Assembly: GCA_020161365.1 (NCBI GenBank)
Contig: JAIUNU010000009.1
Location: forward strand, 124,001-188,000
Direction: 5' to 3'
Origin: Pseudomonadota bacterium
GTDB lineage: Bacteria; Pseudomonadota; Alphaproteobacteria; Caulobacterales; Caulobacteraceae
DNA length: 64,000 nucleotides
Made by a program: the position numbers and the translations under genes. This document shows positions 1-9,005 of the stretch, in pieces. The notes below the pieces were generated by a model. That model was not told the origin of the DNA, searched no databases, and saw nothing but the letters and a program-made list of their open reading frames with translations. The first letter of the stretch is position 1. Each line of letters begins with the position of its first letter.

Positions 1-155
1 CCACGCTGCGGGTCACTCTGGTCGGCACCGCCGACGTTCTGGACGCCAAGACCATGCGCGCCAAGGGCTGCGTGCTTGGCAATCTTCTGTGCAAGTCGCA
101 GGTCTGGACTCGCCTCGATGGCTCGTCGCTGCTGGCCTCGCGGGCCGCGCCGTAG
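1..155 (+). CDS. 3' end of an unidentified protein
   Basis: An open frame enters from the left edge in frame 3 and runs for 50 codons to a TAG at 153-155. Codon third positions are strongly G/C, as in the real genes around it. The visible tail has two cysteines (KGCVLGNLLCKSQ) and ends ASRAAP. No domain can be recognised from so little, so the function is unknown. The 144 bases between this stop and the next start show only a short GACGCC/GGCGTC hairpin near 238-257 without a T-tract. Confidence 0.55.
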   Translation, partial: TLRVTLVGTADVLDAKTMRAKGCVLGNLLCKSQVWTRLDGSSLLASRAAP

Positions 156-299
156 GGCGCTACAGGCCCTTGCCTCACGAACCTGCTTGATTCAGCGCAA
201 AACAAGCGCGACCCTCTAAGTGTACGTTGATAACCTAGACGCCCGTCAGAGGCGTCCGGTTCGACTGACCGTAAAGCGGCCGACACGGGAGGAACGGGC

Positions 300-1799
300 A
301 TGGCCGAGGCGGCGACGCTTCAAAAGTCCGCGCAAGGCGCGGCGACACAGCATTTCGATGTCATCATCGTCGGCGCCGGCATTTCCGGGATCGGCGGCGC
401 CTATCACCTGACGACGCAAAGACCGGGCGTGCGCTTCGTCGTCCTGGAAGCTCTCGACGACTTCGGCGGCACCTGGCGGACCCACACCTATCCGGGCATT
501 CGCTCCGACAGCGATCTCTACACCTTCGGCTATCGGTTCAAGCCCTGGGTCGGCCCGCCGATCGCTACGGCCGCCGAGATCCTCAGCTACATGGGCGAAG
601 TGATTGAGGAAAACGACCTCGCTCCGCACATCCGCTATCAGCGCCGGATCAGCGCCGCACGCTGGTCCTCGAAAGACAAGCTGTGGACGCTGGAGGTGAC
701 AGGCTCGGACGGCGTCGAGACTTACACCACCAACTTCCTCTGGATGTGCCAGGGCTACTACCGGCATTCGGTCGGCTACACGCCCGACTGGCCGGGCATG
801 GAGGATTTCGGCGGCCGGATCGTCCACCCCCAGACCTGGCCGGCGGATCTCGACCTGAAGGGCAAGAAGGTCGTCGTCATCGGCTCCGGCGCCACCGCTG
901 CAACCCTTGTCCCCAATATCGCCGGCGACTGCGAGCACGTGACGCTTCTGCAGCGCTCGCCAACCTATTTCGTGCCGGGCCGCAACGAGAACGAGTTGGC
1001 CAACACCCTGCGCCAGCTCCAGGTCGACGAGACCTGGATCCACGAGATCGTTCGCCGCAAGGTGCTGTTCGACCAACATGACTTTACGCGGCGCGCGATC
1101 GAGGAATCCGACACCGTGAAGGCTGAACTGCTGGAAGGCGTGAAGATGTTCCTCGGCGAGGACTTCGATATCGCCAAGCACTTCACGCCCCGCTACCGCC
1201 CCTGGCGCCAGCGGATCGCCTTCGTGCCCGACGGCGACCTCTTCCAGGGCGTCGCCTCGGGCAAGGCCAGCGTGGTCACCGACGAGATCGAGCGCTTCAC
1301 CAAGACCGGCCTGCTGCTCAAGTCCGGAGAAACACTCGACGCCGAAGTGATCATCACCGCGACGGGCTTTGACCTGTCGGTGCTGGGCGACATTGCCTTC
1401 GAGATCGACGGGCAACCGCTCGACTTCGCCAAGACGGTCACCTACCGCGGCATGATGTTCACCGGCGTGCCGAATCTCGTCTGGGTGTTCGGCTATTTCC
1501 GCGCCAGTTGGACCTTGCGGGCGGACCTGATCGGCGACTTCGTCTGCCGCCTGCTCGCGCACATGGGGCAGAAGGGCAAAAAGCAGGTCGAGGTCGCCCT
1601 GCGGCCCGAGGACAAGGACATGAAGATCGGGAGCTGGATCGATCCCGAGGACTTCAATCCCGGCTACCTCATGCGCAACATGCACCTGCTGCCCCAGGCC
1701 GGCGACAAGCCTGAATGGCGGCACACTCAGGACTACTGGACCGAGAAGGATCTCTTCCCGACCATCGACCTGGACGACGCGGCCTTCCGCTATTCGTGA
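300..1799 (+). CDS. FAD-dependent monooxygenase, Baeyer-Villiger/flavin monooxygenase family
   Basis: The 499-residue protein has the two-dinucleotide layout of class B flavin monooxygenases. An FAD Rossmann motif GAGISG lies at residues 25-30 and an NADPH motif GSGATA at 195-200. Between them FGGRIVHPQTWP (170-181) fits the Baeyer-Villiger fingerprint FxGxxxHxxxWP. Such enzymes use NADPH and O2 to insert oxygen next to a ketone or to oxygenate N or S atoms; the substrate cannot be read from sequence. The ATG follows GGGAGGAA at normal spacing, which supports this start. It stands alone ahead of hemB with a 58-bp gap. The long open frame on the opposite strand (246-1724) is a GC-bias shadow. 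Confidence 0.9.
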   Translation: MAEAATLQKSAQGAATQHFDVIIVGAGISGIGGAYHLTTQRPGVRFVVLEALDDFGGTWRTHTYPGIRSDSDLYTFGYRFKPWVGPPIATAAEILSYMGEVIEENDLAPHIRYQRRISAARWSSKDKLWTLEVTGSDGVETYTTNFLWMCQGYYRHSVGYTPDWPGMEDFGGRIVHPQTWPADLDLKGKKVVVIGSGATAATLVPNIAGDCEHVTLLQRSPTYFVPGRNENELANTLRQLQVDETWIHEIVRRKVLFDQHDFTRRAIEESDTVKAELLEGVKMFLGEDFDIAKHFTPRYRPWRQRIAFVPDGDLFQGVASGKASVVTDEIERFTKTGLLLKSGETLDAEVIITATGFDLSVLGDIAFEIDGQPLDFAKTVTYRGMMFTGVPNLVWVFGYFRASWTLRADLIGDFVCRLLAHMGQKGKKQVEVALRPEDKDMKIGSWIDPEDFNPGYLMRNMHLLPQAGDKPEWRHTQDYWTEKDLFPTIDLDDAAFRYS

Positions 1800-1857
1800 G
1801 AGCGCTTAAGGCGTCTGCAAACTTGCTTAGGCGGGCGGCGCGGTCCAAATCAACGTC

Positions 1858-2862
1858 ATGACCACGCCGCCCCTTGCCCCCTACCCGCACACCCGCCTGC
1901 GCCGCGTGCGCCAAAGCGACTGGGTCCGCCGCCTTGTTCGTGAGACCGAGGTTCGACCGTCCGACCTGATCTGGTCGATGGTCGTGCATGAAGGCGAAGG
2001 CGTGATCCCGGTAGCCTCGATGCCGGGCGTGGAGCGCCTGTCGGTCAAGGAAGCCGCCAAGGCCGCCGTGCGCGCCCGCGATCTCGGCATCCCGGCCATC
2101 GCCATCTTCCCGCACATCGATGGCTCGCGTAAGGACGCGGCCGGCTCCATCGCCGCCGATCCGGACGGCGTCATCCCGCGCGCCGTGAAGGCCATGAAGG
2201 ACGCCGCCCCCGAGGTCGGGATCATGTGCGACGTGGCCTTGGACCCCTTCACTGACCACGGCCACGACGGGGTGGTCGAGGGCGGCAAGATCCTCAACGA
2301 CGCCACCATCGACCGCCTGATCGAACAGGGCCTGATGCAGGCCGAAGCCGGGGCCGACATCCTGGCGCCGTCCGACATGATGGACGGCCGCATCGGCAAG
2401 CTGCGCGCGGCGCTGGAAGCCGCGAGCTTCCAGGACGTGATGATCATGTCCTACGCGGCCAAGTACGCTTCGGCCTTCTACGGCCCGTACCGGGACGCCA
2501 TCGGATCGGCCAAGCTGTCGGCGGGTCAGGGCGACAAGAAGACCTACCAGATGGACCCGGCCAACACCGAGGAAGCCATTCGCGAAGTCGCCCTCGACAT
2601 CGCCGAGGGCGCCGACATGGTCATGGTCAAGCCAGGCATGCCGTATCTGGATATCGTCCGCCGCATCGTCGACGAGTTCCGCATGCCCACCTACGCCTTC
2701 CAGGTGTCGGGCGAGTACGCGATGATCATGGCCGCCGCCCAGAACGGCTGGATCGACAAGGACCGCGCCATCCTGGAAAGCCTCACGGCCTTCAAGCGCG
2801 CCGGGGCCGCCGGGATTATCACCTACTTCGCGCCCTGGGCGGCGGAGAAGCTGGGCGCTTAA
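1858..2862 (+). CDS. hemB: delta-aminolevulinic acid dehydratase (porphobilinogen synthase)
   Basis: HemB condenses two 5-aminolevulinate molecules to porphobilinogen, the first common step of haem, cobalamin and related tetrapyrrole synthesis, in the cytosol. The 334 residues match the usual length. The two active-site lysines are visible as MSYAAKYAS (K202) and MVMVKPGMP (K258). The metal site reads CDVALDPFTDHGHDG (about 124-138): the cysteine triad of zinc-type enzymes is replaced by Asp/Ala residues, so this is the Mg/K-dependent alphaproteobacterial type. The Nudix gene begins 10 bp downstream and is probably cotranscribed. Confidence 0.97.
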   Translation: MTTPPLAPYPHTRLRRVRQSDWVRRLVRETEVRPSDLIWSMVVHEGEGVIPVASMPGVERLSVKEAAKAAVRARDLGIPAIAIFPHIDGSRKDAAGSIAADPDGVIPRAVKAMKDAAPEVGIMCDVALDPFTDHGHDGVVEGGKILNDATIDRLIEQGLMQAEAGADILAPSDMMDGRIGKLRAALEAASFQDVMIMSYAAKYASAFYGPYRDAIGSAKLSAGQGDKKTYQMDPANTEEAIREVALDIAEGADMVMVKPGMPYLDIVRRIVDEFRMPTYAFQVSGEYAMIMAAAQNGWIDKDRAILESLTAFKRAGAAGIITYFAPWAAEKLGA

Positions 2863-2872
2863 GGCCCACGCC

Positions 2873-3265
2873 TTGAGCCGCGTCCTCGACATCGTGACCG
2901 CCGTGATCCGCGATGCGGACGGGCGACTGCTGCTGGTCCGCAAGCGCGGGACGGCGATCTTCATGAAGCCGGGCGGCAAGCGCGACGCGGGCGAGGACGA
3001 CCTGACCACCCTGACTCGCGAGCTCAGGGAAGAGCTGGGCTGCCAACTCGTCTCCGCCGCGCTTCTGGGACACTTCAGCGCTCCGGCCGCCAACGAAGCC
3101 GGCTTTACAGTGCAGTCAGCGACCTATCTGGCCGAGGTGACGGGCGAGATCGGCCCGCGCGCCGAGATCGAGGAGCTGGCCTGGGTCGATCCGGCGAACC
3201 CGGGCGAGCGGCGGCTTGCGCCGCTGCTCACACAGGCCGTTCTGCCGGCGCTCTCTAGTTATTGA
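2873..3265 (+). CDS. Nudix hydrolase
   Basis: A 130-residue single-domain Nudix protein. The Nudix box GX5EX7REUXEEXGU is complete: G35, E41, R49-E50, E53-E54, G56. The family cleaves nucleoside diphosphates linked to another moiety, including oxidised dNTPs and ADP-ribose; the substrate is not predictable here. The frame opens with TTG at 2873, 10 bp after hemB, and no upstream ATG is available in this frame, so TTG is chosen. The 3' end overlaps the convergent peptidase gene by 11 bp. Confidence 0.88.
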   Translation: MSRVLDIVTAVIRDADGRLLLVRKRGTAIFMKPGGKRDAGEDDLTTLTRELREELGCQLVSAALLGHFSAPAANEAGFTVQSATYLAEVTGEIGPRAEIEELAWVDPANPGERRLAPLLTQAVLPALSSY

Positions 3266-4274
3266 ACGCCCGCAGGAACTGACTCAGGGCCGCGAAGTAG
3301 GCCTGCTGATCGTCGTACATCGCCATGTGCGAGCCATTCGGAGCCAGGGCGTACTGTCCCTTCGGCAGCTTCTTGGCCATAGCGGCCATATACGCTGGAT
3401 CCATGGTGTCGTACCGGGCCGCCATGACCAGGGTCGGCACGTTGATCTTAGAGAGGTCCTCGAACCGATCCCAATTCTTCAGACGTCCGCCGGCGCCCAA
3501 TTCGCTAGGGCCCTGCATCAGCGAGTAGAGCTCGTAGTTCATCCGCGAAAACGAACGGGTCACCGGCTCAGGCCATTCGGACTGCGGGCGCCGCAGGATG
3601 TGCTTTTCGTAGTGCATGGGGACCAGGATCTCCATGTAGCGGGGATCAGTGGTCTTGCCCGCCGCCTCAATGGCCTTCACCTCGGCCAGAAGCTTCTGGT
3701 CCATCTGCGGCATCAACACATTGTCGGCATAGGCCTGATAGGCCGGGATCGAGGCGACCATGTTCGAGATGATCATGCACTTCAGGTTGGCCTGATACTT
3801 CAGCGCATATTCCATCGCCAGGATGCCGCCCCAGCTCTGACCCAGGACGCAGAAGTTGTCTCGGGTCAGACCAAGCCCTTTGCGGACCTGCTCGACCTCT
3901 TCGACGAAACGATCGACTTGCCAGAGGTCGGTGTCGGTCGGCTTGTCGCTGTTTCCGGAGCCGAGCTGATCATAATAGATGTACTCGACGCCCTCGCGCG
4001 GCAGGTAGCTGTCGAACACCTCGAAATATTCGTGCGTCGCGCCCGGCCCGCCGTGCAACAGCAGCAGCTTGAGCTTGGGGTTGTTGCCGACGCGCTTGGT
4101 CCACACCCGGAACTTGCCCTTGGGCGTGTTGATATCGACCATCTTGACCCCGCCCGACCAGGCGTCGGCGCGACCCGAGTTGTCGTAGTAGCTGGCCGGC
4201 GGCGTCTGGCGCGCTTGCGCCGGAAGCGCGGTCAACGCGAAAAGCGCTACGGCGCACGCGATCCACAGTTTCAT
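3255..4274 (-). CDS. secreted prolyl aminopeptidase-like alpha/beta hydrolase (peptidase S33)
   Basis: A 339-residue alpha/beta hydrolase with the HGGPG oxyanion motif (74-78) typical of proline iminopeptidases, a GQSWGG nucleophile elbow (S147), a likely acid in ARYD (D289) and a histidine in NGSH (H316). This family removes N-terminal proline from peptides, although close relatives act on other small amides or esters. The start at 4274 is preferred over the longer frame to 4355: it begins a clean signal peptide (MKLWIACAVALFALTALPAQA) and has GGGAGGGG just upstream. The protein should therefore be exported. It lies downstream of the TetR gene on the same strand. Confidence 0.87.
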   Translation of the reverse strand: MKLWIACAVALFALTALPAQARQTPPASYYDNSGRADAWSGGVKMVDINTPKGKFRVWTKRVGNNPKLKLLLLHGGPGATHEYFEVFDSYLPREGVEYIYYDQLGSGNSDKPTDTDLWQVDRFVEEVEQVRKGLGLTRDNFCVLGQSWGGILAMEYALKYQANLKCMIISNMVASIPAYQAYADNVLMPQMDQKLLAEVKAIEAAGKTTDPRYMEILVPMHYEKHILRRPQSEWPEPVTRSFSRMNYELYSLMQGPSELGAGGRLKNWDRFEDLSKINVPTLVMAARYDTMDPAYMAAMAKKLPKGQYALAPNGSHMAMYDDQQAYFAALSQFLRAFNN

Positions 4275-4335
4275 GATCCCCTCCCAAGGCTGAACCCCGT
4301 TCGAGGGTTGTTCGCTGGCTTGCGTTTGGCAAGCC

Positions 4336-4941
4336 TCAGCCCGCCACGGCTTCATCTATGCGTTGCTGGATCAAGGCCTGCGCCAGCTCGCGGGCGCGAC
4401 CGGCGGGCCGGCCCAGCAACTCGCTCAGGGTCGGACCAAACAGACCCACCCCGACCGCCAGAATGATGTTTAGCAGGATGAAGTCGACCACGCCGTCACG
4501 GTCGATCCGCACATCCCGCGCCACCCGGGTCTCGATGATCTCGTCGACGACATCACGGACCAAGGTCATGCGCCGCCCCTCGCCGGTCATTTCCAGCCAC
4601 GCCGCCAGACGCGCCGCGCCCTTGGCCTCGAACGCGTCGAACAGCGCCCGGGCGCCCATGCCAATCTGGGCCTGGTCCTGCTGCAGACCGGCGATCACCT
4701 TGTCGGCGAGCTGACGGATCATTCGCTCCATCAACGCCGTCTCGACGCCGCCCATCGAGCCGAAGTGATGGATGACATTGGCGTGGACCACGCCAGCGGC
4801 CTTGGCCACGTCGGCCAGCTTCAGAGCCTGAGGGCCCTGCTCCACCAGGATCGCCTCGGCCGCCGCCAGGATATTCTCGCGCGCGGCTTCCGGCGAGCGA
4901 CGCACGCGAGGCGCGCGGGATGGCGAAGCAGCTATTGACAT
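4336..4941 (-). CDS. TetR/AcrR family transcriptional regulator
   Basis: About 201 residues with an N-terminal TetR helix-turn-helix (AARENILAAAEAILVEQG through VANVIHHFGS-like residues) followed by an all-helical ligand domain. It is divergent from the PF10118 gene, and a perfect TGACA-N4-TGTCA palindrome sits exactly over its start, so it probably represses itself and that neighbour. The frame can also begin at a TTG at 4959, adding MVVLTK. The ATG at 4941 has no clear Shine-Dalgarno, so translation from the ATG would be leaderless or weak. The ligand is unknown; neighbours suggest a lipid or small hydrophobic compound, which is inference only. Confidence 0.88.
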   Translation of the reverse strand: MSIAASPSRAPRVRRSPEAARENILAAAEAILVEQGPQALKLADVAKAAGVVHANVIHHFGSMGGVETALMERMIRQLADKVIAGLQQDQAQIGMGARALFDAFEAKGAARLAAWLEMTGEGRRMTLVRDVVDEIIETRVARDVRIDRDGVVDFILLNIILAVGVGLFGPTLSELLGRPAGRARELAQALIQQRIDEAVAG

Positions 4942-4949
4942 TTTTGTCA
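4936..4949. promoter_or_regulatory. putative TetR operator TGACA-TTTT-TGTCA
   Basis: A perfect 5+5 inverted repeat with a 4-base spacer lies in the divergent region and covers the ATG of the tetR-like gene. Placement and symmetry fit an autoregulatory TetR operator; binding itself is inferred. Confidence 0.6.
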
Positions 4950-5015
4950 GTACAACCAAATCTGAGTATCAACAGAGGCTGACCAAGCCTCAACTTGGCC
5001 CAGGACACAACGCCC

Positions 5016-5867
5016 ATGACCGCAGCGACCAAGCATACGCCTGATGATCTCGCCGTCGCCCCCCGCGACATCCGCTTCGATCTTGCCTCGGCCCAGAAGG
5101 GCCACTGGCTGGGCGGAGACCCGGTCGGCACCGCCGTGTTCAACGCCCTGTCGCTCACCTTTCCCGACGGCGAGCGGATGTTCATGGACGCCGTGAAGGC
5201 CTACCGCGACCGCCTCACGGGCAAGCTGGCCGAGGACGCCAAGGGCTTCATCGCCCAGGAGGCCATCCACTCGCGCGAGCACCACCACCTCAACAGCCTG
5301 ATCGATCGCGAGCGTTATCCCGTCGCCGAGATCGAGGAGACCATTCGCGGCCGCGTGAAGATGGCGCGCGAGCGTGGCCCGATGGCCATGCTGATCTCGA
5401 CCATCGCGCTGGAGCACTTCACGGCCATGATGGCCGAGATGCACGCCCGCCACCGCAACCTGTTCGACACCACCGACCCCGAGATCGAAAAGCTATGGCG
5501 CTGGCACGCCGTCGAGGAGACCGAGCACAAGGCCGTAGCCTATGACGTCTTCCTGGAGGTGACCAAGGACTGGTCGCCGCTGAAGCGCTACATGATCCGC
5601 TGTCGGGCGATGGCGCTGGTGACGATCATGTTCACCCGCAACATCAGCCGCTACGCCGCGCGCCTGCTGGAAGCCGACGGCTATACGCCCGAGGCGGCGC
5701 TGAAAGCGGTGAAGCGCTTCGTCTGGGGTGATCCCGGCGTCTTCCGCCGCGGCTGGAAGACCTATTTCGCCTGGTACCGCCCGGGCTTCCACCCGTGGGA
5801 CCAGGACGACCGCCCGCTGGTCGCCGACTGGATGGCCGAGTTCAACGCGGCGGCGGTGCGGGCTTAG
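5016..5867 (+). CDS. metal-dependent hydrolase-like protein, PF10118 family
   Basis: The 283-residue product resembles the PF10118 'predicted metal-dependent hydrolase' family. Conserved acidic/histidine clusters typical of a ferritin-like helical metal site are visible: AQEAIHSREHHH near residues 86-97 and VEETEHKA near 165-172. Members often sit beside TetR regulators and lipid genes, but no reaction is established to my knowledge. The ATG at 5016 is preferred; a TTG at 4995 would add seven residues. Its promoter region is shared with the divergent tetR-like gene and its operator. Confidence 0.83.
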   Translation: MTAATKHTPDDLAVAPRDIRFDLASAQKGHWLGGDPVGTAVFNALSLTFPDGERMFMDAVKAYRDRLTGKLAEDAKGFIAQEAIHSREHHHLNSLIDRERYPVAEIEETIRGRVKMARERGPMAMLISTIALEHFTAMMAEMHARHRNLFDTTDPEIEKLWRWHAVEETEHKAVAYDVFLEVTKDWSPLKRYMIRCRAMALVTIMFTRNISRYAARLLEADGYTPEAALKAVKRFVWGDPGVFRRGWKTYFAWYRPGFHPWDQDDRPLVADWMAEFNAAAVRA

Positions 5868-5878
5868 GGCTAAAAAGT

Positions 5879-6005
5879 CCGATTTCCCCGGCGAATGCCG
5901 GGGCCCAGATGCAAGAGCGCCCGCGTATCCGAAAGGATCGCGGGCGTTTTTGCATGAACCTCACAGCCTTAAGATCTGGGCCCCGGCATTCACCGGGGAA
6001 ATCGG
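5879..6005. repeat. nested palindromic intergenic element
   Basis: Two 32-base arms, 5879-5910 and 5974-6005, are inverted copies with one mismatch (CGGCGAAT versus CGGTGAAT). They enclose 63 bases that contain a second perfect hairpin with a T-tract. The arms carry CCGGCGAATGCCGGGG, like the REP-type sequences found between genes in Caulobacterales and other proteobacteria. The element fills the gap between two convergent genes. Confidence 0.85.
5918..5951 (+). terminator. intrinsic terminator with GAAA tetraloop inside the palindrome
   Basis: CGCCCGCG-T-ATCC pairs with GGAT-CGCGGGCG around a GAAA loop with one bulged T, followed by TTTTT (5947-5951). It lies 51 bp after the PF10118 gene stop and should end that transcript. 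Confidence 0.75.
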
Positions 6006-6019
6006 AGGGGGAGGTCCAC

Positions 6020-8014
6020 TTACCCCGCGATCAGCGCGAAGTCCGCAACCTGCCCCATCGCGTCGCGCACGGCCGCCAGCGTGCGCAGGCGGTTGTCGCG
6101 GTGCTCGGGCTCATTGACGAAGACGCCATCGAGGTAGGCGTCGACCGGGCCGCGCAGTTCAGCCAGCTGGGTCATGGCGCCGGTGAAGTCTTCCTTGGCC
6201 AGGGCCTCCTTCAGCGGTTTGTCCAGCAGGCGCAGGGCGTTGTAGAGCCCCACCTCGGCGGCGCTGTCGGCGGCTGGCTCGGCGGGCGCCCCGACCGGCA
6301 GAGCGCCCTTCTTCTCCTCGGCCTTGAGGATGTTGGAGGCGCGCTTGTAGCCGGCTAGCAGGTTCTTGCCGTCGTCGGTTTTCAGGAAACCGTCCAGAGC
6401 CTCGACCCGCGCGACGATGCGGGCCAGGTCGTCGTCGCCCAGGGCGAAGACCGCGTCGACGAGGTCGTGACGCTTGCCCTGGTCGCGGAGGGTGACCTTC
6501 AGGCGGTCGGCGAAGAAGGCGATGAGGTCCTCTTTGCCGAACTTGGCAAGCGAGACCCGCAGCCCGTTCTCCAGAATAATCCGGATCACACCTAGCGCCG
6601 CGCGACGCAGCGCATAGGGGTCCTTAGACCCAGTCGGCTTCTCGTCGATCGCGAAGAAGCCGACCAGAGTATCCAGCTTGTCCGCCAGAGCCACGGCCAC
6701 GCTCACCGGCGCGGTCGGCACGGCGTCCGACGGCCCTTGCGGCTTGTAGTGGTCGCGCACGGCGTCGGCGATCTCGCCGTCCAGCCCGAAGGTCCGGGCG
6801 TAGTAGCCGCCCATGACCCCTTGCAGCTCAGGGAACTCGCCGACCATCTGAGAGGCCAGGTCCGCCTTTGCCAAACGGGCGGCTTCCTTGGTCTTTTCGA
6901 CATCCGCGCCGACCAGCGGCGCGATCTCGCCGGCCAAAGCAACGATGCGCTCGACGCGCTGGGCCATCGTCCCCAGCTTCGCGTGGAAGGTCACGCCGTT
7001 CAGCTTCTCGAGCCACGGCTCGAAGCCGACCTTGACGTCCTCGTCCCAGAAGAAGCGGGCGTCGGACAGGCGCGAGGACAGCACCTTGGCGTTGCCGGCC
7101 GCGATCACCGCGCCGCCGTCGGCCGCCTGGATGTTGGCGATGGTGATGAAGTGCGGGGCTAGGCCTTCCTCACCGGCCTTGCGGACGGCGAAGTACTTCT
7201 GGTGCGTGCGCATCGAGGTGCGGATCACCTCGGGCGGCAGGCTGAGGAACGCGGGGTCCATGTCGCCAAGCACCGGCGTCGGCCATTCGGCCAGGCCCGC
7301 GACTTCGTCGAGCAGGCCCTGGTCCTCGACCAGTTCCAGGTGGCGCGCGAAGCACAGGGTCTTGCAGCCCTCCAGGATGCGCTGCTTGCGCTCCTCGACG
7401 TCCAGCACGACGAAGTGCTTCTCGAGGCCCGCGACATACTCGTCGAAGTCCTTGGCGACGAACGGCTTGGCCTCGCCCATGAAGCGATGGCCTTCGGTGA
7501 CGTCGCCGCTTTCGATGCCCTCGATCGAGAACGGCACGACCTCGCGGTCGAGCACGCACAGGATGCGCTTCAGAGGCCGCACCCAGCGCAGCTTCTTCGT
7601 GCCCCAGATCATCGACTTGGGCCACGGGAAGCCACGCACAATGGCCTCGACCATCTCGGCGATGATCTCAGCGGTCGGGCGGCCCTTCTTTTCGATGAAG
7701 GCCATGTAAACGCCGTCGCGCTCGACCAGCTTGTCTTGCGTCAGGCCCGCCTTGCGCAGGAAGCCTTCCATGGCTTGCGGCGGGGCGCCGACGCGCGGGC
7801 CTTTCAGCTCTTCCTTGCGGTCGGCCTGGGCCAGCGGCAGGCCTTCGGCCACCAGGGTCAGGCGGCGCGGACCGGCGAAGGTCTTCAGCGCTTCGGGCAA
7901 AAAGCCAGCGGCGGCCAGGTGTTCGCGCGCCATGCGCTCCAGGTCCTTGGCGGCCTGGGCCTGCATGCGGGCGGGGATCTCTTCCGAGAACAGTTCGAGG
8001 AGAAGTTGGGGCAT
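6020..8014 (-). CDS. glyS: glycyl-tRNA synthetase beta subunit
   Basis: The 664-residue protein begins MPQLLLELFSEEIPARM, the hallmark N-terminus of GlyS, and ends in the DALR-like anticodon-binding region. With GlyQ it forms the bacterial alpha2beta2 enzyme that charges tRNA-Gly; the beta subunit binds the tRNA. It begins 6 bp after the glyQ stop, so the two are cotranscribed as glyQS. The gene ends just before the nested palindrome shared with the convergent PF10118 gene. Confidence 0.97.
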   Translation of the reverse strand: MPQLLLELFSEEIPARMQAQAAKDLERMAREHLAAAGFLPEALKTFAGPRRLTLVAEGLPLAQADRKEELKGPRVGAPPQAMEGFLRKAGLTQDKLVERDGVYMAFIEKKGRPTAEIIAEMVEAIVRGFPWPKSMIWGTKKLRWVRPLKRILCVLDREVVPFSIEGIESGDVTEGHRFMGEAKPFVAKDFDEYVAGLEKHFVVLDVEERKQRILEGCKTLCFARHLELVEDQGLLDEVAGLAEWPTPVLGDMDPAFLSLPPEVIRTSMRTHQKYFAVRKAGEEGLAPHFITIANIQAADGGAVIAAGNAKVLSSRLSDARFFWDEDVKVGFEPWLEKLNGVTFHAKLGTMAQRVERIVALAGEIAPLVGADVEKTKEAARLAKADLASQMVGEFPELQGVMGGYYARTFGLDGEIADAVRDHYKPQGPSDAVPTAPVSVAVALADKLDTLVGFFAIDEKPTGSKDPYALRRAALGVIRIILENGLRVSLAKFGKEDLIAFFADRLKVTLRDQGKRHDLVDAVFALGDDDLARIVARVEALDGFLKTDDGKNLLAGYKRASNILKAEEKKGALPVGAPAEPAADSAAEVGLYNALRLLDKPLKEALAKEDFTGAMTQLAELRGPVDAYLDGVFVNEPEHRDNRLRTLAAVRDAMGQVADFALIAG

Positions 8015-8020
8015 CAGACT

Positions 8021-8920
8021 TTACGCGGCTTCCTGCTGCTCGACCCAGGCGCTGGCGCACATCTTACAAAGGTCGCGGATGCGGCCGATGTAGCTGGCGC
8101 GTTCGGCGACGGCGATCGCGCCGCGGGCGTTCATCAGATTGAAGAGGTGGCTGGCTTTCAGAACCATGTCGTAGGCGGGCAGCACCAGCGCCTTGTCTTG
8201 GTAAGAGCGGGCCAGCATCAGCGGCACCTGCTCTTCCATCTGCTCGAACTGCTGCTTGAGCACAGCGACGTCATAGCCGTGGAAGTTGGCTTCCGACTGC
8301 TGGCGCTCGTTCTCCAGGAACACATCGCCATAGGTCGTGGCGCCCAGGGGCGCGTCCGGATCGTTGAACGGCAGGTCATAGACGTTGTCGACGCCGAACA
8401 CGTACATCGCCAGGCGCTCCAGGCCATAGGTCAGCTCGCCCGCGACGGGGCTGACGTCCAGGCCGCCGACCTGCTGGAAGTAGGTGTACTGCGACACCTC
8501 CATGCCGTCGCACCAGACTTCCCAGCCCAAGCCCCAGGCGCCGACGGTCGGGTTTTCCCAGTCGTCCTCGACGAAGCGGATGTCGTGGGTTCGCAGGTCC
8601 AGGCCGATCGCTTCCAGCGAGCCGAGATACAGGTCCTGCATGTTCTCGGGGTTGGGCTTCAGGATCACCTGATACTGGTAGTAGTGCTGCAGGCGGTTGG
8701 GGTTCTCGCCATAGCGACCGTCGCCCGGACGGCGCGAGGGCTGCACATAGGCCGCGTTCCAGGCCTTCGGGCCCAAGGCGCGCAGCACCGTAGCGGGGTG
8801 CAGGGTTCCCGCCCCCACCTCGACGTCGTGAGGCTGGAGGATCACGCAGCCCTGGCGGCTCCAATAGTCATGGAGCGTCAGGATCAGGCTTTGGAAGGAC
8901 TTGGGTTTTTCGCGCGACAT
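8021..8920 (-). CDS. glyQ: glycyl-tRNA synthetase alpha subunit
   Basis: The 299 residues carry class II synthetase sequence typical of GlyQ, including [18 protein letters not shown] at the N-terminus, [19 protein letters not shown] and [18 protein letters not shown]. The alpha subunit holds the ATP and glycine site of the tetrameric enzyme. It is first in a two-gene glyQS operon; the ATG at 8920 starts the conserved core with no better alternative upstream. Only about 20 bp separate it from the fasciclin-gene terminator. Confidence 0.97.
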   Translation of the reverse strand: MSREKPKSFQSLILTLHDYWSRQGCVILQPHDVEVGAGTLHPATVLRALGPKAWNAAYVQPSRRPGDGRYGENPNRLQHYYQYQVILKPNPENMQDLYLGSLEAIGLDLRTHDIRFVEDDWENPTVGAWGLGWEVWCDGMEVSQYTYFQQVGGLDVSPVAGELTYGLERLAMYVFGVDNVYDLPFNDPDAPLGATTYGDVFLENERQQSEANFHGYDVAVLKQQFEQMEEQVPLMLARSYQDKALVLPAYDMVLKASHLFNLMNARGAIAVAERASYIGRIRDLCKMCASAWVEQQEAA

Positions 8921-8937
8921 CGATCGAAGCAGGCCTA

Positions 8938-8971
8938 GAAAAAAGTCGGCGGACCATAGGGCCCGCCGACT
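8938..8971 (-). terminator. intrinsic terminator of the fasciclin gene
   Basis: AGTCGGCGG (8944-8952) pairs perfectly with CCGCCGACT (8963-8971). A run of A on the plus strand (8938-8944) gives the T-tract for minus-strand transcription. Confidence 0.8.
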
Positions 8972-9005
8972 GCTGCTTCAAGCGATGTCCTGGCCTCGAA
9001 AGGCC

